The notes: generated by a model not told the origin, from the sequence alone. A stretch of DNA of 27,328 nucleotides from CAYZEZ01 sp964477295 (GCA_964477295.1 CAYZEZ010000021.1:1-27328), one strand, 5' to 3'; counted from the first letter of the stretch, positions 15,645 through 24,578 are shown. Translations and numbers: made by a program.

Positions 15645-18023
15645 CTATAATTGGTTTAAATGATTATCGAACAGATACGTCTCACCAGGAATTGTTTCGA
15701 GGTCGACGATGTAGTCTTTGTACTTTATTCTGGCAGTGCCTCCTTTAATTGCATTCAGTTCAAGCCGGGTCAGTTCATTGTTTTCCCAGTAGATGTTTAA
15801 TTCAAAATTACCCCTGGCTTTTATCCCTTTTACGGTTCCTGTTTCCCATTTATCGGGAAGGGCAGGCAGGATATTGAGGATGCCATTTTGACTCTGCAGG
15901 AGCATCTCGGCGATGCCTGCGGTACCTCCGAAGTTTCCGTCGATCTGGAAAGGCGGATGGGTATCAAACAGGTTAGGCAGGGTTGATTTACCCAGCAGGG
16001 CCATCAGATGGTTTAAGGCTTCCTCCCCATCCAGGAGGCGTGCATACATGTTAATGATCCAGGCCTTGCTCCAGCCGGTATGCCCTCCCCCGTGGGCAAG
16101 CCTTCTTTCAATGGTTTTGCGGGCGGCTTCAAAGAGTTCCGGTGTTTCCGGAGAGATCCGGGAACCTGGATGCAATGCAAGCAGATGTGACATGTGACGG
16201 TGCCCGGGTTCGGCCTCCTCGTAGTCTTCGATCCATTCCATGATAGTTCCGTCTTTCCCGATCCGTGTAGGAGGCAGTAAGGAGACAGTGGTCTCCAGCT
16301 GGCTGGCAAATTCTTGATCTGTATCCAGAATCATGGCGGCCTGGCGGCAGGCCGAAAATAGTTCCCTTATGATCTGAAGGTCCATAGTGGCAGCATAGGT
16401 TAATCTCATAGGTACTCCTGTTCTGGGATCGATGAATGAGTTTTCCGGTGAGTAGGAAGGTGAGGTAACCAGGTACCCATCGGGTGATTCAATAAGAAAA
16501 TCCTGAACAAACTCAGCTGCTTCCTTCATGATTGGATATCCGATTTCCGCCAGGTAGGCCGTATCCATGGTATATTCAAAATGCCTCCATACAGACAGGC
16601 ACATCCAGGACGCACCCATAGGGAACATTCCCCAGTGAACAGCATCGGCAAGTGCGGTAAACCCGAAAATATTGGTAATATGATGCATGGTCCAACCATT
16701 TGCGCCGTACATTTCTATTGCGGTTACCCTTCCCGGTTCCCTGTTCCTGTCGATGAAATGAATCAAAGCATCCACTGATTCGTGCAGGTTGCAGACTTCG
16801 GCTGGCCAGTAATTCATCTGAAGGTTGATATTTACATGGTAATCTGAGTTCCAGGGCGCACTGATATGTTCATTCCAAACCCCCTGCAGGTTAGCCGGCA
16901 GTATACCCGGCAATCGGGATGAATTCATCAATAAATATCGTCCGTACTGAAAATACAGTGCAATCAGGTGGGGATCGTACCCACCATCAATCACATTCTG
17001 CAATCGCCGGTCTGTGGGGATGGTGTCTTCAGTGAGTTTCTCCAGTTCAAATTCCATCCGGTTAAATATTGAGCTGTGTTCAGCGATATGGTCCCTCTTT
17101 ATTTTCTCATATCCTTTGGCTGAGGCTTTTTCCAGTATATCATTACAGGTCTTTCGGGGATCAATATTTCTGTCCCAGTTAAGCTGACTAAAATTATAAT
17201 CTGTCGCAGCCGTAAGGAAAATTGTTGCTTCCGAGGCACTATCAAGATTAAGTTGCTTGCCTTGAACCAACAGGTTCCCATCATGATCCACCATCCTTGC
17301 CTGTGCATGAAAGATCATATTCTTACCTCCCGGCCCACGCTCGGCATCGAGGGTATCGATGATCTGTCCTGAAAGGAAGAGTCGGTTACCTTCTGCATCC
17401 CAGGTGGCATCTCTTTCCCTGGTAAAATGCAGTCCGATATTCAGTCCTCCCTTCTCCGAAGATTTAAGGTGGATCACAATCACATCATCAGGGGCTGAAA
17501 CAAACACTTCCCTGGTTATTTTATTGTCTCCAGTGGAATATTCAGTTTTTGCAATTCCGGTGGGCATAAAAAGCGAACGCCTGTATCCCGACAGATCCTG
17601 GTTGCCAGGATAATGAAAATGAATTTCGAGATCACCCACTGTCTGATAAGAACGAATGCGATGGGGCGTTCCTTTCATGTATTTGTCTGCCAGGTTACCT
17701 GCCTTTTCATTTTCCCCGTTAAAAAGCAGTTGCCGGATCTCATCCAGGTGGTTCAGCGATTCGGGATTATTATGATTCATCTTTACCCCTCCCCAGAGCG
17801 ATTCTTCATTAAACTGGATGCGTTCAAAACCGATATGACCAAATACCATTGCACCCAGGCGGCCATTCCCTACCGGTAGGGCAACAGTCCATTCAAGGGC
17901 AGGCGAGGTATACCATAATTCCATGTGTTTGTTTATTTCCGTTGTATCTGGTTGGGTTTCCCCACAGGATGTAAAGATGCTTGCCAACAGTAAAACAGGA
18001 AAGACCTTTTTTGTGTAATTCAT
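15645..18023 (-). CDS. GH95 family alpha-L-fucosidase, lipoprotein
   Basis: Inverting exo-glycosidase that removes terminal alpha-1,2-linked L-fucose, or L-galactose in some plant- or alga-directed members. The signal peptide has lipobox IFTSC (Cys20). The N-terminal beta domain opens with WYTSPALEWTVALPVGNGRLGAMVFG, typical of the family. The (alpha/alpha)6 barrel holds WNSDYHVNINLQMNYW with the Asn pair 398/400, SYSPEN with the probable acid Glu527, and FQIDGNFGG with Asp695. These correspond to the Asn-activated water and acid residues of the Bifidobacterium AfcA enzyme. GHRHMSHLLALHPG is also diagnostic. 792 residues, full length. It is cotranscribed with a ConA-like lipoprotein. With the sulfatases it suggests a fucose-containing sulfated glycan as substrate. 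Confidence 0.95.
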   Translation of the reverse strand: MNYTKKVFPVLLLASIFTSCGETQPDTTEINKHMELWYTSPALEWTVALPVGNGRLGAMVFGHIGFERIQFNEESLWGGVKMNHNNPESLNHLDEIRQLLFNGENEKAGNLADKYMKGTPHRIRSYQTVGDLEIHFHYPGNQDLSGYRRSLFMPTGIAKTEYSTGDNKITREVFVSAPDDVIVIHLKSSEKGGLNIGLHFTRERDATWDAEGNRLFLSGQIIDTLDAERGPGGKNMIFHAQARMVDHDGNLLVQGKQLNLDSASEATIFLTAATDYNFSQLNWDRNIDPRKTCNDILEKASAKGYEKIKRDHIAEHSSIFNRMEFELEKLTEDTIPTDRRLQNVIDGGYDPHLIALYFQYGRYLLMNSSRLPGILPANLQGVWNEHISAPWNSDYHVNINLQMNYWPAEVCNLHESVDALIHFIDRNREPGRVTAIEMYGANGWTMHHITNIFGFTALADAVHWGMFPMGASWMCLSVWRHFEYTMDTAYLAEIGYPIMKEAAEFVQDFLIESPDGYLVTSPSYSPENSFIDPRTGVPMRLTYAATMDLQIIRELFSACRQAAMILDTDQEFASQLETTVSLLPPTRIGKDGTIMEWIEDYEEAEPGHRHMSHLLALHPGSRISPETPELFEAARKTIERRLAHGGGHTGWSKAWIINMYARLLDGEEALNHLMALLGKSTLPNLFDTHPPFQIDGNFGGTAGIAEMLLQSQNGILNILPALPDKWETGTVKGIKARGNFELNIYWENNELTRLELNAIKGGTARIKYKDYIVDLETIPGETYLFDNHLNQL

Positions 18024-18125
18024 TTTGAAGGGTAAGTGGAATAATAATATGATAGAAAGATAATAATTTATAACTTCCGGCTGTTTGCCAAAATATCCAT
18101 TTTATATAAAAAATAAGAAACAGCC

Positions 18126-18692
18126 ATGAGAAACCTGATCTTTCTGTTAATTGTCGTGTTCATTACTTCCTGCAGTCAATATCCCCGTGTGATGATTAAA
18201 ACGGAAATGGGTGATATTATTGTTGAACTGTATCCTGATAAGGCTCCGATTACCGTTGAAAATTTTCTAAAGTATGTGGATGAAGGAAGGTATAGTGAGG
18301 CTACTTTTTACCGGGTGGTTCGGGAAGACAATCAGCTCAACGACAGCATCCGGATAGCCGTGATCCAGGGTGGATTGTTCGATGATGATGCAGAAGGATT
18401 GCCACCTATTGAACACGAGACCACTGCCCGGACGGGGATATTGCACAAAGATGGAGTCATCTCAATGGCCCGGTGGCAACCCGGAACAGCGACTGATGAT
18501 TTTTTTATCTGTGTTGGTGACCAGCCGGAACTCGACTACAATGGAGAAAGGAACCCTGACGCCCAGGGATTTGCAGCCTTCGGGAAAGTAGTTGAGGGGA
18601 TGGAAACAGTGCTGAAGATCCACAGTATTGAAGCACCTACACAATATCTTGATCCTCAGATAAAGATTAAAGAAATCAAAAGGGTGAATTAG
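18126..18692 (+). CDS. Cyclophilin-type peptidyl-prolyl isomerase, lipoprotein
   Basis: Catalyses cis-trans isomerisation of proline peptide bonds, helping exported proteins to fold. The lipobox FITSC (Cys16) places it on a membrane facing the periplasm. The cyclophilin fold is visible in MIKTEMGDIIVELYPDKAPITVENFLKYVDEG, FYRVV, IAVIQGG, GVISMARWQPGTATDDFFI and GFAAFGKVVEGMETV. The usual active-site Arg-x-x-x-x-Gln context is represented by FYRVV and IQGG, and the Trp-containing loop is not obvious. 188 residues, normal for bacterial cyclophilins. It diverges from the GH95 gene across a 102-bp gap and converges on the symporter. No functional link to either is evident. Confidence 0.9.
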   Translation: MRNLIFLLIVVFITSCSQYPRVMIKTEMGDIIVELYPDKAPITVENFLKYVDEGRYSEATFYRVVREDNQLNDSIRIAVIQGGLFDDDAEGLPPIEHETTARTGILHKDGVISMARWQPGTATDDFFICVGDQPELDYNGERNPDAQGFAAFGKVVEGMETVLKIHSIEAPTQYLDPQIKIKEIKRVN

Positions 18693-18715
18693 TGCCTTTT
18701 CGACTCACCTTCTCC

Positions 18716-18774
18716 GATTGCCCGGCACGCACGAGGCCACAATCTTGCCTCCGCTTAAGCTACGGCAGGCAATC
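18716..18774. repeat. GC-rich palindromic element between convergent genes
   Basis: Outer arms GATTGCC (18716-18722) and GGCAATC (18768-18774) enclose a second stem: TTGCCT (18745-18750) pairs with AGGCAA (18767-18772), extended by CCG and CGG around one bulged base. The surrounding 18693-18800 is much more GC-rich than its neighbours. It may work as a bidirectional terminator for the convergent genes or be a dispersed REP-like element. No T-tract is present. Confidence 0.45.
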
Positions 18775-18805
18775 ACAACCCCCCTCGCGAATGCTCGCAA
18801 TCGCA

Positions 18806-18826
18806 TTCCACGCTTCACTCTTCACG
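18806..18826. repeat. Degenerate heptamer repeat near the symporter stop codon
   Basis: Three 7-bp units (TTCCACG, CTTCACT, CTTCACG) end two bases before the symporter stop codon at 18829. The unit differs from the other heptamer families in the window but keeps the period. Confidence 0.4.
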
Positions 18827-18828
18827 CA

Positions 18829-20646
18829 TTATACCTCATCCACCCGCAGTTTATCAAGGATCCAGAACAGGAAAAATGTACCGATAGCTGCAACAATACC
18901 TAAAATTATTCCAATTAGAATATTGTGATAAACAAAGCTTCCAATAGAGAACAGTGAGCAATAAATTACAACGCATCCTATGAATACCAGTAAGATTTGC
19001 CGAGGCATTTCCCATTTCTTTCCTTCCTCCATTATATTGATATCAATACTTTCTGATTTGGCATTTTCTAATACTTTTTTCCAGCCCGGTCCTCCCGGGT
19101 GGGTAAGCTGGTAAAATTTTTGCAGGGTTTTCTGACTTTCGGGCCGGGTTACAAAAGTGGTTACCAGCCAAACAATGGTTGTACCCAGTACGGCGATCAG
19201 AAGTTTAACGGTAAAAGCATCCAGTATGGGGGTGGTGACTGCTTCATCCGGAACTACAAATACAAGTAATACGGCAGTGACAGTGGCAAAGATCATGGCT
19301 GTTATCTCTGTCCAGGCATTGATCCGCCACCAGAACCATCGCAGTAAATAGATGGCCCCGGATCCGGCACCTGATAATAGCAATATATCAAAAGCCTGTG
19401 TCGCATTATTAAGAAAGGTGAGAGCAAATGTTCCGGCGATTACCATAAGGCCCAGGGTAGTAATCCTTCCAATGGCAACCAGTTCCTTTTCCGGGGCGTC
19501 GGGACGGACAAACCGGCGATAAAAATCATTCACAAAATAAGAGGAACCCCAGTTCAGATGAGTTCCAATTGTGGACATATAGGCAGCGATGATAGAAGCG
19601 ACTACCAGACCGAGCCAGCCATGACTCAACTTGGATAACATCACAGGATAAGCAATGTCGTCTTTTAAATAGGTAGCAGTGATATTAGGAAATTCAGCCC
19701 GGATGGAATCCAGGTCAGGATAAATAATGATAGAGGCCATAGCGACAATGATCCAGGGCCAGGGCCGCAATGCATAATGAGCAAAATTGAACAGGAGCGT
19801 GGCTCCGATGGCATTTTTTTCATTTTTGGCAGATAGCATTTTTTGAGCAATATATCCTCCGCCTCCGGGTTCAGCTCCGGGATACCAAACGGCCCACCAT
19901 TGTACAGCAATAGGTATAATCAGCAGGGGGATATAATAGGAAGGTTTAGTAAGTTCAGGAATGAAACTTGCTTTGCTTCCCAGTTGCTCAAGCATTCCAT
20001 GAAATCCACCAATGGCCTGAACTTCAGGTTGTTTTACTGCGACGATGGCCGCCAGAATAGCTCCGAACATAGCAATGGAATACTGAAAAAAATCGGCCCA
20101 GACCACCCCCCTCAGGCCTCCCAGTCCTGCATAGATAACTACGATTACCGATGCGGATACCACCGTGATCCATGGTTTTATTCCAAACATTACGTTGCCG
20201 ATCTTAATAGCAGCCAGCGAAACAGTTCCCATGATAAGGGTATTGAAAAAAATGCCAAGGTATATTGATCTGAATCCGCGCAGAAAAGAAGCAGCTTTCC
20301 CACCATAGCGGATCTCGTAAAATTCAAGGTCGGTCATTACGTTTGACCGGCGCCAGAGCCTGGCATATATAAATACCGTAACCATCCCGGTGATAAGGAA
20401 CGCCCACCAGGCCCAGTTCTTCGCCACTCCATCTTCACGGACGAAACCTGTTACCAGGTTTGGAGTATCGGCTGAAAAAGTACAGGCTACCATGGAGATC
20501 CCCAGCAGCCACCATGGCATTCCCCTGCCGCCAAGAAAGAATTCTGAAGTATCTTTGCCTGCCCGTTTTGAAGCAAGGTAACCGATGAACAGGACAATTG
20601 TGAAAAATACAGCTAAAATGATCAGGTCAAAATTGCTGAGTTTCAT
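18829..20646 (-). CDS. Sodium:solute symporter (SSS family)
   Basis: Inner-membrane Na+-coupled transporter of the SGLT/PutP-like superfamily, most likely for a sugar or organic acid. The chosen ATG at 20646 gives MKLSNFDLIILAVFFTIVL, a proper first helix. An in-frame ATG at 20769 adds 41 residues that do not resemble the family. Diagnostic segments are SEFFLGGRGMPWWLLGISMVACTFSADTP, LEFYEIRYGGKAA, GGLRGVVWADFFQYSIAMFG, the AAYMSTIGTHLNWGSSYFVNDFYRRF region in the core, and many hydrophobic helices (about 13-14). At 605 residues it belongs to the longer branch common beside Bacteroidota glycan loci. It is transcribed away from the PLP-enzyme operon across a 167-bp divergent gap. The substrate is not determined by the sequence; fucose or another released sugar is a reasonable guess. 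Confidence 0.92.
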   Translation of the reverse strand: MKLSNFDLIILAVFFTIVLFIGYLASKRAGKDTSEFFLGGRGMPWWLLGISMVACTFSADTPNLVTGFVREDGVAKNWAWWAFLITGMVTVFIYARLWRRSNVMTDLEFYEIRYGGKAASFLRGFRSIYLGIFFNTLIMGTVSLAAIKIGNVMFGIKPWITVVSASVIVVIYAGLGGLRGVVWADFFQYSIAMFGAILAAIVAVKQPEVQAIGGFHGMLEQLGSKASFIPELTKPSYYIPLLIIPIAVQWWAVWYPGAEPGGGGYIAQKMLSAKNEKNAIGATLLFNFAHYALRPWPWIIVAMASIIIYPDLDSIRAEFPNITATYLKDDIAYPVMLSKLSHGWLGLVVASIIAAYMSTIGTHLNWGSSYFVNDFYRRFVRPDAPEKELVAIGRITTLGLMVIAGTFALTFLNNATQAFDILLLSGAGSGAIYLLRWFWWRINAWTEITAMIFATVTAVLLVFVVPDEAVTTPILDAFTVKLLIAVLGTTIVWLVTTFVTRPESQKTLQKFYQLTHPGGPGWKKVLENAKSESIDINIMEEGKKWEMPRQILLVFIGCVVIYCSLFSIGSFVYHNILIGIILGIVAAIGTFFLFWILDKLRVDEV

Positions 20647-20813
20647 GGAAGTTATTTTTAGTCTGGTGACATGCAATAAATGATCTATAAATATAATTTC
20701 TTTTTCTGTAATAAATATTTTATTTAAAAGTGATATGGATAGCGTTACTTTTTGTATAATTATTGTCAAAACTGTGGTAAATTTATTCCAATTAAAAAAC
20801 TATTAAACAAAGA

Positions 20814-21911
20814 ATGAGTATCCAGAATTCCGATACCAGCCTGACCACATATGCTTTATTGGATGGTGCATCAGGAGTTGATTTTGCCCTTTCGAAAGAA
20901 TCCATGGAGTTGCAGAAAACCATCCTGGATAACTCAAAAAGCCTGATCGAAAGATTGGGTGCGTATGAGGATGTTATTAATCTGGAGGTGGGGGATACCG
21001 GGTTGAACCGGGCCAGGAATATTGAGCGGGAATCGGGCCTGAGACAGATCTACCTGAAATTTGAGGGTGGAAATCCAACCGGGACTCAAAAAGACAGGAT
21101 TGCCTTTGCACAGTGTTTGGATGCTCTGAGAAGGGGATTTGATGCGATCACCGCCGGTACCTGTGGAAATTATGGTGTATCTATTGGACTGGCAGCGGGC
21201 ATTGCAGGATTGAAATGCTATATATGCATCCCTGAAAGTTATCATACAAAAAGGTACCAGGAATTGATCAATCTGGGAGTGGATATCATTAAAATCCCAG
21301 GCGATTATGAAGCATCGGTTATGTATAGTAAAAAACTGGCTGAAGAGAAAGAATATTATGATGCCAATCCGGGTGGTAACAATACCCACCTGCAATTGGT
21401 TGCTTATTCTGAGATAGCAAATGAAATTTATGATGTCCTTAGGGATGCCCCGAGAGCAGTTGCGATCCCTGTATCAAATGGGACACTTTTAGCGGGAGTC
21501 TACAGAGGATTTGTAAATTTGTACAAACGAGGCAAGACTTCGCGTATACCATGGATTATTGCCGGTTCTTCATACAGGAAGAACCCGATCGTCTATTCCT
21601 GGAAAAAGGGACTGAAGGTTTGTGCCGACCTGGAACCTGGTGTTATTCATGAAACCAGGACTAATGAGCCATTGATCAACTGGCATTCATACGATGGAGA
21701 TGAAGCGCTCAATGCTCTAAATAATTCTTCCGGTTGGGCTGAGGATATCAGCGATTCAAGATTGATCAGTATGTCAAAGTTGTTAAAAGATAAAGAAGGG
21801 TTGAGTGTCCTATCCGCATCAACTGCAGGGCTCGCTGCCTTAATAAGTAAACAACAATTGGAACCCATGGAAGGGGACCGTTACATGGCCATCATAACTG
21901 GGCGCAAATAA
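20814..21911 (+). CDS. Threonine synthase-like PLP-dependent enzyme
   Basis: Fold type II pyridoxal-phosphate enzyme. The cofactor Lys is expected at Lys93 in FEGGNPTGTQKDR, and the phosphate cup at TAGTCGNYGVSIG (113-125), as in threonine synthase, threonine dehydratase and cysteine synthase relatives. The 365 residues lack the long N-terminal region of classical threonine synthases. Downstream parts include IPVSNGTLLAGVYRGF, IAGSSYRKNPIVYSW and a C-terminal ALISKQQLEPMEGDRYMAIITGRK. It is followed 5 bp later by a DUF1611 protein and no threonine-biosynthesis genes, so it is unlikely to be ordinary ThrC. It may make or break an amino-acid beta/gamma bond that supplies the next enzyme. The reaction is unknown. 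Confidence 0.85.
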   Translation: MSIQNSDTSLTTYALLDGASGVDFALSKESMELQKTILDNSKSLIERLGAYEDVINLEVGDTGLNRARNIERESGLRQIYLKFEGGNPTGTQKDRIAFAQCLDALRRGFDAITAGTCGNYGVSIGLAAGIAGLKCYICIPESYHTKRYQELINLGVDIIKIPGDYEASVMYSKKLAEEKEYYDANPGGNNTHLQLVAYSEIANEIYDVLRDAPRAVAIPVSNGTLLAGVYRGFVNLYKRGKTSRIPWIIAGSSYRKNPIVYSWKKGLKVCADLEPGVIHETRTNEPLINWHSYDGDEALNALNNSSGWAEDISDSRLISMSKLLKDKEGLSVLSASTAGLAALISKQQLEPMEGDRYMAIITGRK

Positions 21912-21916
21912 TTGTA

Positions 21917-22996
21917 ATGAAGATGGATGGTACAGCCATTATTTATTGTGAGGGTGCATTCAACACCCCGAACGGGAAAACGGCTCATGGACTTGTAAGA
22001 TTTACCGAGCGATATGAGGTACTGTCTGTGATCGATTCGAGGTATGCCGGAAAAGTTGCTGGAGATATACTGGATGGTGTGAAAAAAGTCATCCCTGTTT
22101 ATGCCAGCCTTCAGGAGGGTATGGAGATGTCAGTAAAAAATGGAATTGATCCTGATTTCATGGTTATTGGGATTGCCCCTGACGGTGGCCGGATGGATGC
22201 TTTGATGAAACAAGATATTCTACAGGCCATTGACCTGGGTTTAAATATTGATTCCGGGCTTCATGATTATCTTTCTGAAGATCATGATATCCTCAGGGGG
22301 GCAGTATTAAATAAAGTCCATATCCGTGATATAAGGAAGCCGCCTCCAAAAAACCAGTTGCATTTTTTTTCAGGAAAAATTGAGGAAGTGGATTGTTTAA
22401 AACTGGCTATCCTGGGAACAGATTCTGCTATTGGGAAAAGAACAACTGCCTGGTTGCTCGTACATGCCCTTAGAGATATTGGGATCAGTACTGAAATGAT
22501 CGGGACAGGACAAACGGCATGGATGCAGGGTGTTAAGTATGGGATCGTCATGGATTCACTGGTGAATGATTTTGTTTCAGGAGAGATTGAGCATGCTGTT
22601 TATAACGCCTGGATCAATGAAAAACCTGAAATCATCATCATTGAAGGCCAGGGAAGCCTGCTGAATCCGGCTTATCCCGGTGGGTTTGAAATTATGGCGG
22701 CTGCTCGTTCCGATGGAGTAATTCTTCAGCATGCACCCAGAAGGCTGGAATACGATGGTTTTCCTGGCTACCTGATTGAACCCATAGACCATCAGATAAA
22801 GGCTATAGAGATTATATCAGGTAAAAAGGTAGTGGCTGTTACCATCAATCATGAGAACATGGAAAGGGAAGAACTTGATAAAGAAAAGGCAAATATCTCC
22901 GGAAAAACAGGTTTGCCCTCCTATGACCTGCTCTGGGAGAATGCCCGTGATTTGGCAGTATTAATAACAAATCAAATTTTAAGCATAAAGCATTGA
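21917..22996 (+). CDS. DUF1611/DgcN-like P-loop protein
   Basis: Belongs to the DUF1611 family: an N-terminal Rossmann-like domain (AIIYCEGAFNTPNGKTAHGLVRF, then VIDSRYAGKVAGD and DFMVIGIAPDGG) joined to a C-terminal P-loop domain with LAILGTDSAIGKRTTAWLL (Walker A, Gly167-Thr176), IIIIEGQGSLLNPAYPGG and VAVTINHENM. A characterised family member, DgcN, acts in bacterial D-glutamate catabolism beside the enolase-superfamily protein DgcA; here DgcA is replaced by a PLP enzyme. 359 residues, normal length. The gap of 5 bp upstream and the overlap with the next gene indicate one operon. A role in acylating or ligating an amino acid at the expense of a nucleotide or acyl donor is inference. Confidence 0.82.
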   Translation: MKMDGTAIIYCEGAFNTPNGKTAHGLVRFTERYEVLSVIDSRYAGKVAGDILDGVKKVIPVYASLQEGMEMSVKNGIDPDFMVIGIAPDGGRMDALMKQDILQAIDLGLNIDSGLHDYLSEDHDILRGAVLNKVHIRDIRKPPPKNQLHFFSGKIEEVDCLKLAILGTDSAIGKRTTAWLLVHALRDIGISTEMIGTGQTAWMQGVKYGIVMDSLVNDFVSGEIEHAVYNAWINEKPEIIIIEGQGSLLNPAYPGGFEIMAAARSDGVILQHAPRRLEYDGFPGYLIEPIDHQIKAIEIISGKKVVAVTINHENMEREELDKEKANISGKTGLPSYDLLWENARDLAVLITNQILSIKH

Positions 22997-23292
22997 AAAG
23001 GAAAATAATAAAGAACTATGAATCACTACCGCCCAATCTGTTGGAGCTGGTAAGGGAAAAATACCCCGATGGATTTTCATCATCACTCATTTCATTCTTT
23101 GGTCCCGATGGTAAACTGGTTAGTGGTTTTTTACTAGAAACGGAAGAGATTATTTCTATGGTAAGGGTTAACATAGAAAAATCTGAAAAAAAAGAAGACG
23201 AAGAAGATATAGGTGATCTTGAAAAAAGAGATGAGGAGGATGAAGACAATTATATTATCGAGGAGGATCAGGTCGATGATATCGATGAATAA
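22993..23292 (+). CDS. Small acidic conserved hypothetical protein
   Basis: 99-residue protein starting at TTG (22993), which overlaps the TGA of the DUF1611 gene (22994-22996), so translation is probably coupled. The N-terminal half, KRKIIKNYESLPPNLLELVREKYPDGF then ISFFGPDGKLVSGFLLETEE, resembles a small acidic protein often seen in Bacteroidota genomes. The C-terminal third is almost entirely Asp/Glu with a few Lys. There is no signal peptide or membrane helix. The function is unknown. Because it is common in genomes without the upstream pair, the link to them may be only positional. Confidence 0.7.
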   Translation: MKRKIIKNYESLPPNLLELVREKYPDGFSSSLISFFGPDGKLVSGFLLETEEIISMVRVNIEKSEKKEDEEDIGDLEKRDEEDEDNYIIEEDQVDDIDE

Positions 23293-23398
23293 ATAAAAAG
23301 AACCTTCAGCCCGGGTATTGCTGTTGTTTATAAATCATGCTAATAAAATATCCATGGATCCGGTCATCCTCACAGAGGCCCTTTTAACAAACCCGTTA

Positions 23399-23428
23399 TT
23401 GAAATTCCATTCCCATAATGTACCTTAG
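23399..23428 (+). promoter_or_regulatory. Candidate promoter for corA
   Basis: TTG (23399-23401), a 19-bp spacer and TACCTTAG (23421-23428), which differs from TAnnTTTG at one position. It leaves a leader of about 37 bases before the ATG at 23473. The rest of the 180-bp gap shows nothing else clear. Confidence 0.35.
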
Positions 23429-23472
23429 TGTTTAAAATCAACAGGAATCAGCGGTTGAAAAATTAAATTAAC

Positions 23473-24537
23473 ATGCCACGTTTATTAAAATTTAGAACTG
23501 CATCAAAAGGGGAAGCCCCTGGTTCATTGATACTTATCGGTGAACAGAAGATTGATAAAGTCAGGATCAGGGTAATGAGCTATGACAAGGAAAAACTGGA
23601 TGAGGCAGAATGTGAGACACTGGAAGAAGCATTTAGTTTTATCGATGCCGGAAAAATGACCTGGATCAATATTGATGGCTTGCATGATCCTGAGATTATT
23701 AGCACGATAGGTTCCCGCTTCGATGTTCCGTTATTGTTGCTTGAAGATATCATGAACACCGACCACCGGCCAAAATATGATGAATACGGTGGTCACTTTT
23801 ATATCACTGTCAAACTCCTGATTTATGATGATAAACATTTGCGAATTGAATCCGATCAATTGAGTATACTGGCAGGCAACCATTATGTAATAACCTTCCA
23901 GGAAAAAGTAGGAACCCATTTTAAATCCCTCCGCGGCAGGATAAGGCAAGCCAAGGTCAGAATCAGGAGTATAGATCCGGATTATCTTGTATATGCCCTT
24001 CTTGATTGTGTGATTGATGCTTACATAGATATCCTGGGCAAACTTGGTGATGAAATCGAATTAAATGAAGAGGAAGTACTAAAGAATCCATCACGAAAAA
24101 TAGCAGAGGATATATATCGTCACAGGACTGAGATGAATTTTCTGAGAAAGACAATCCGGCCGATAAAGGAGATTATTTATGCTATTCATAAATCTGAATC
24201 ACCCCTGATTCAGCAGAGGACCCTTACATTTTATAATGACCTGAATGACCATGTGAAGACAGCAATCGATGCCATTGAATCTTACCTGGCGGTGATCATG
24301 GACCAGTATAATATGTACAATACAAGCATATCCAACCGGGCAAATGACATTATGAAAGTGCTTACCGTATTTGCTGCTATATTTATTCCGCTTACCTTCC
24401 TTGCAGGAATTTACGGGATGAACTTCGACGTGATACCTGAATTGAAATGGCGATATGGTTATTTGTATTTCTGGGTAATGGTATTATTGCTCGGCGGCGG
24501 GTTGTTAATATACTTTAGAAGAAAAAAGTGGCTTTGA
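23473..24537 (+). CDS. corA: CorA-family magnesium/cobalt transporter
   Basis: Pentameric Mg2+ (Co2+/Ni2+) channel of the inner membrane. A long N-terminal cytosolic domain shows TWINIDGLHDPEIISTIGSRF and LLLEDIMNTDHRPKYDEYGGHFYI, followed by a long alpha-helical stalk (about residues 180-290). Two C-terminal helices carry the hallmark YGMN motif (Gly315-Met316-Asn317) at the end of the pore helix, with positive residues (RRKKWL) at the tail. 354 residues, typical. The universal stress protein gene follows 41 bp later on the same strand and is probably cotranscribed. The N-terminus MPRLLKFRTASKGEAPGSL is usual for the Bacteroidota subfamily. Confidence 0.95.
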   Translation: MPRLLKFRTASKGEAPGSLILIGEQKIDKVRIRVMSYDKEKLDEAECETLEEAFSFIDAGKMTWINIDGLHDPEIISTIGSRFDVPLLLLEDIMNTDHRPKYDEYGGHFYITVKLLIYDDKHLRIESDQLSILAGNHYVITFQEKVGTHFKSLRGRIRQAKVRIRSIDPDYLVYALLDCVIDAYIDILGKLGDEIELNEEEVLKNPSRKIAEDIYRHRTEMNFLRKTIRPIKEIIYAIHKSESPLIQQRTLTFYNDLNDHVKTAIDAIESYLAVIMDQYNMYNTSISNRANDIMKVLTVFAAIFIPLTFLAGIYGMNFDVIPELKWRYGYLYFWVMVLLLGGGLLIYFRRKKWL

Positions 24538-24578
24538 CAATAAATAAGTACGAAATTATGTAGTCAAATATTAATTCC

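Noticed and set aside
18692..18928. Small gene in the GC-rich gap after the cyclophilin
   Set aside because: It runs into the 3' end of the symporter on the other strand, lacks a start context, and is explained by the palindromic element.
20647..20769. Longer N-terminus for the symporter from the ATG at 20769
   Set aside because: The extra 41 residues are unlike the family, and the ATG at 20646 gives the expected first helix.
23016..23249. Ser-rich minus-strand frame opposite the acidic protein
   Set aside because: The poly-Ser reading is the complement of the Glu/Asp codons.
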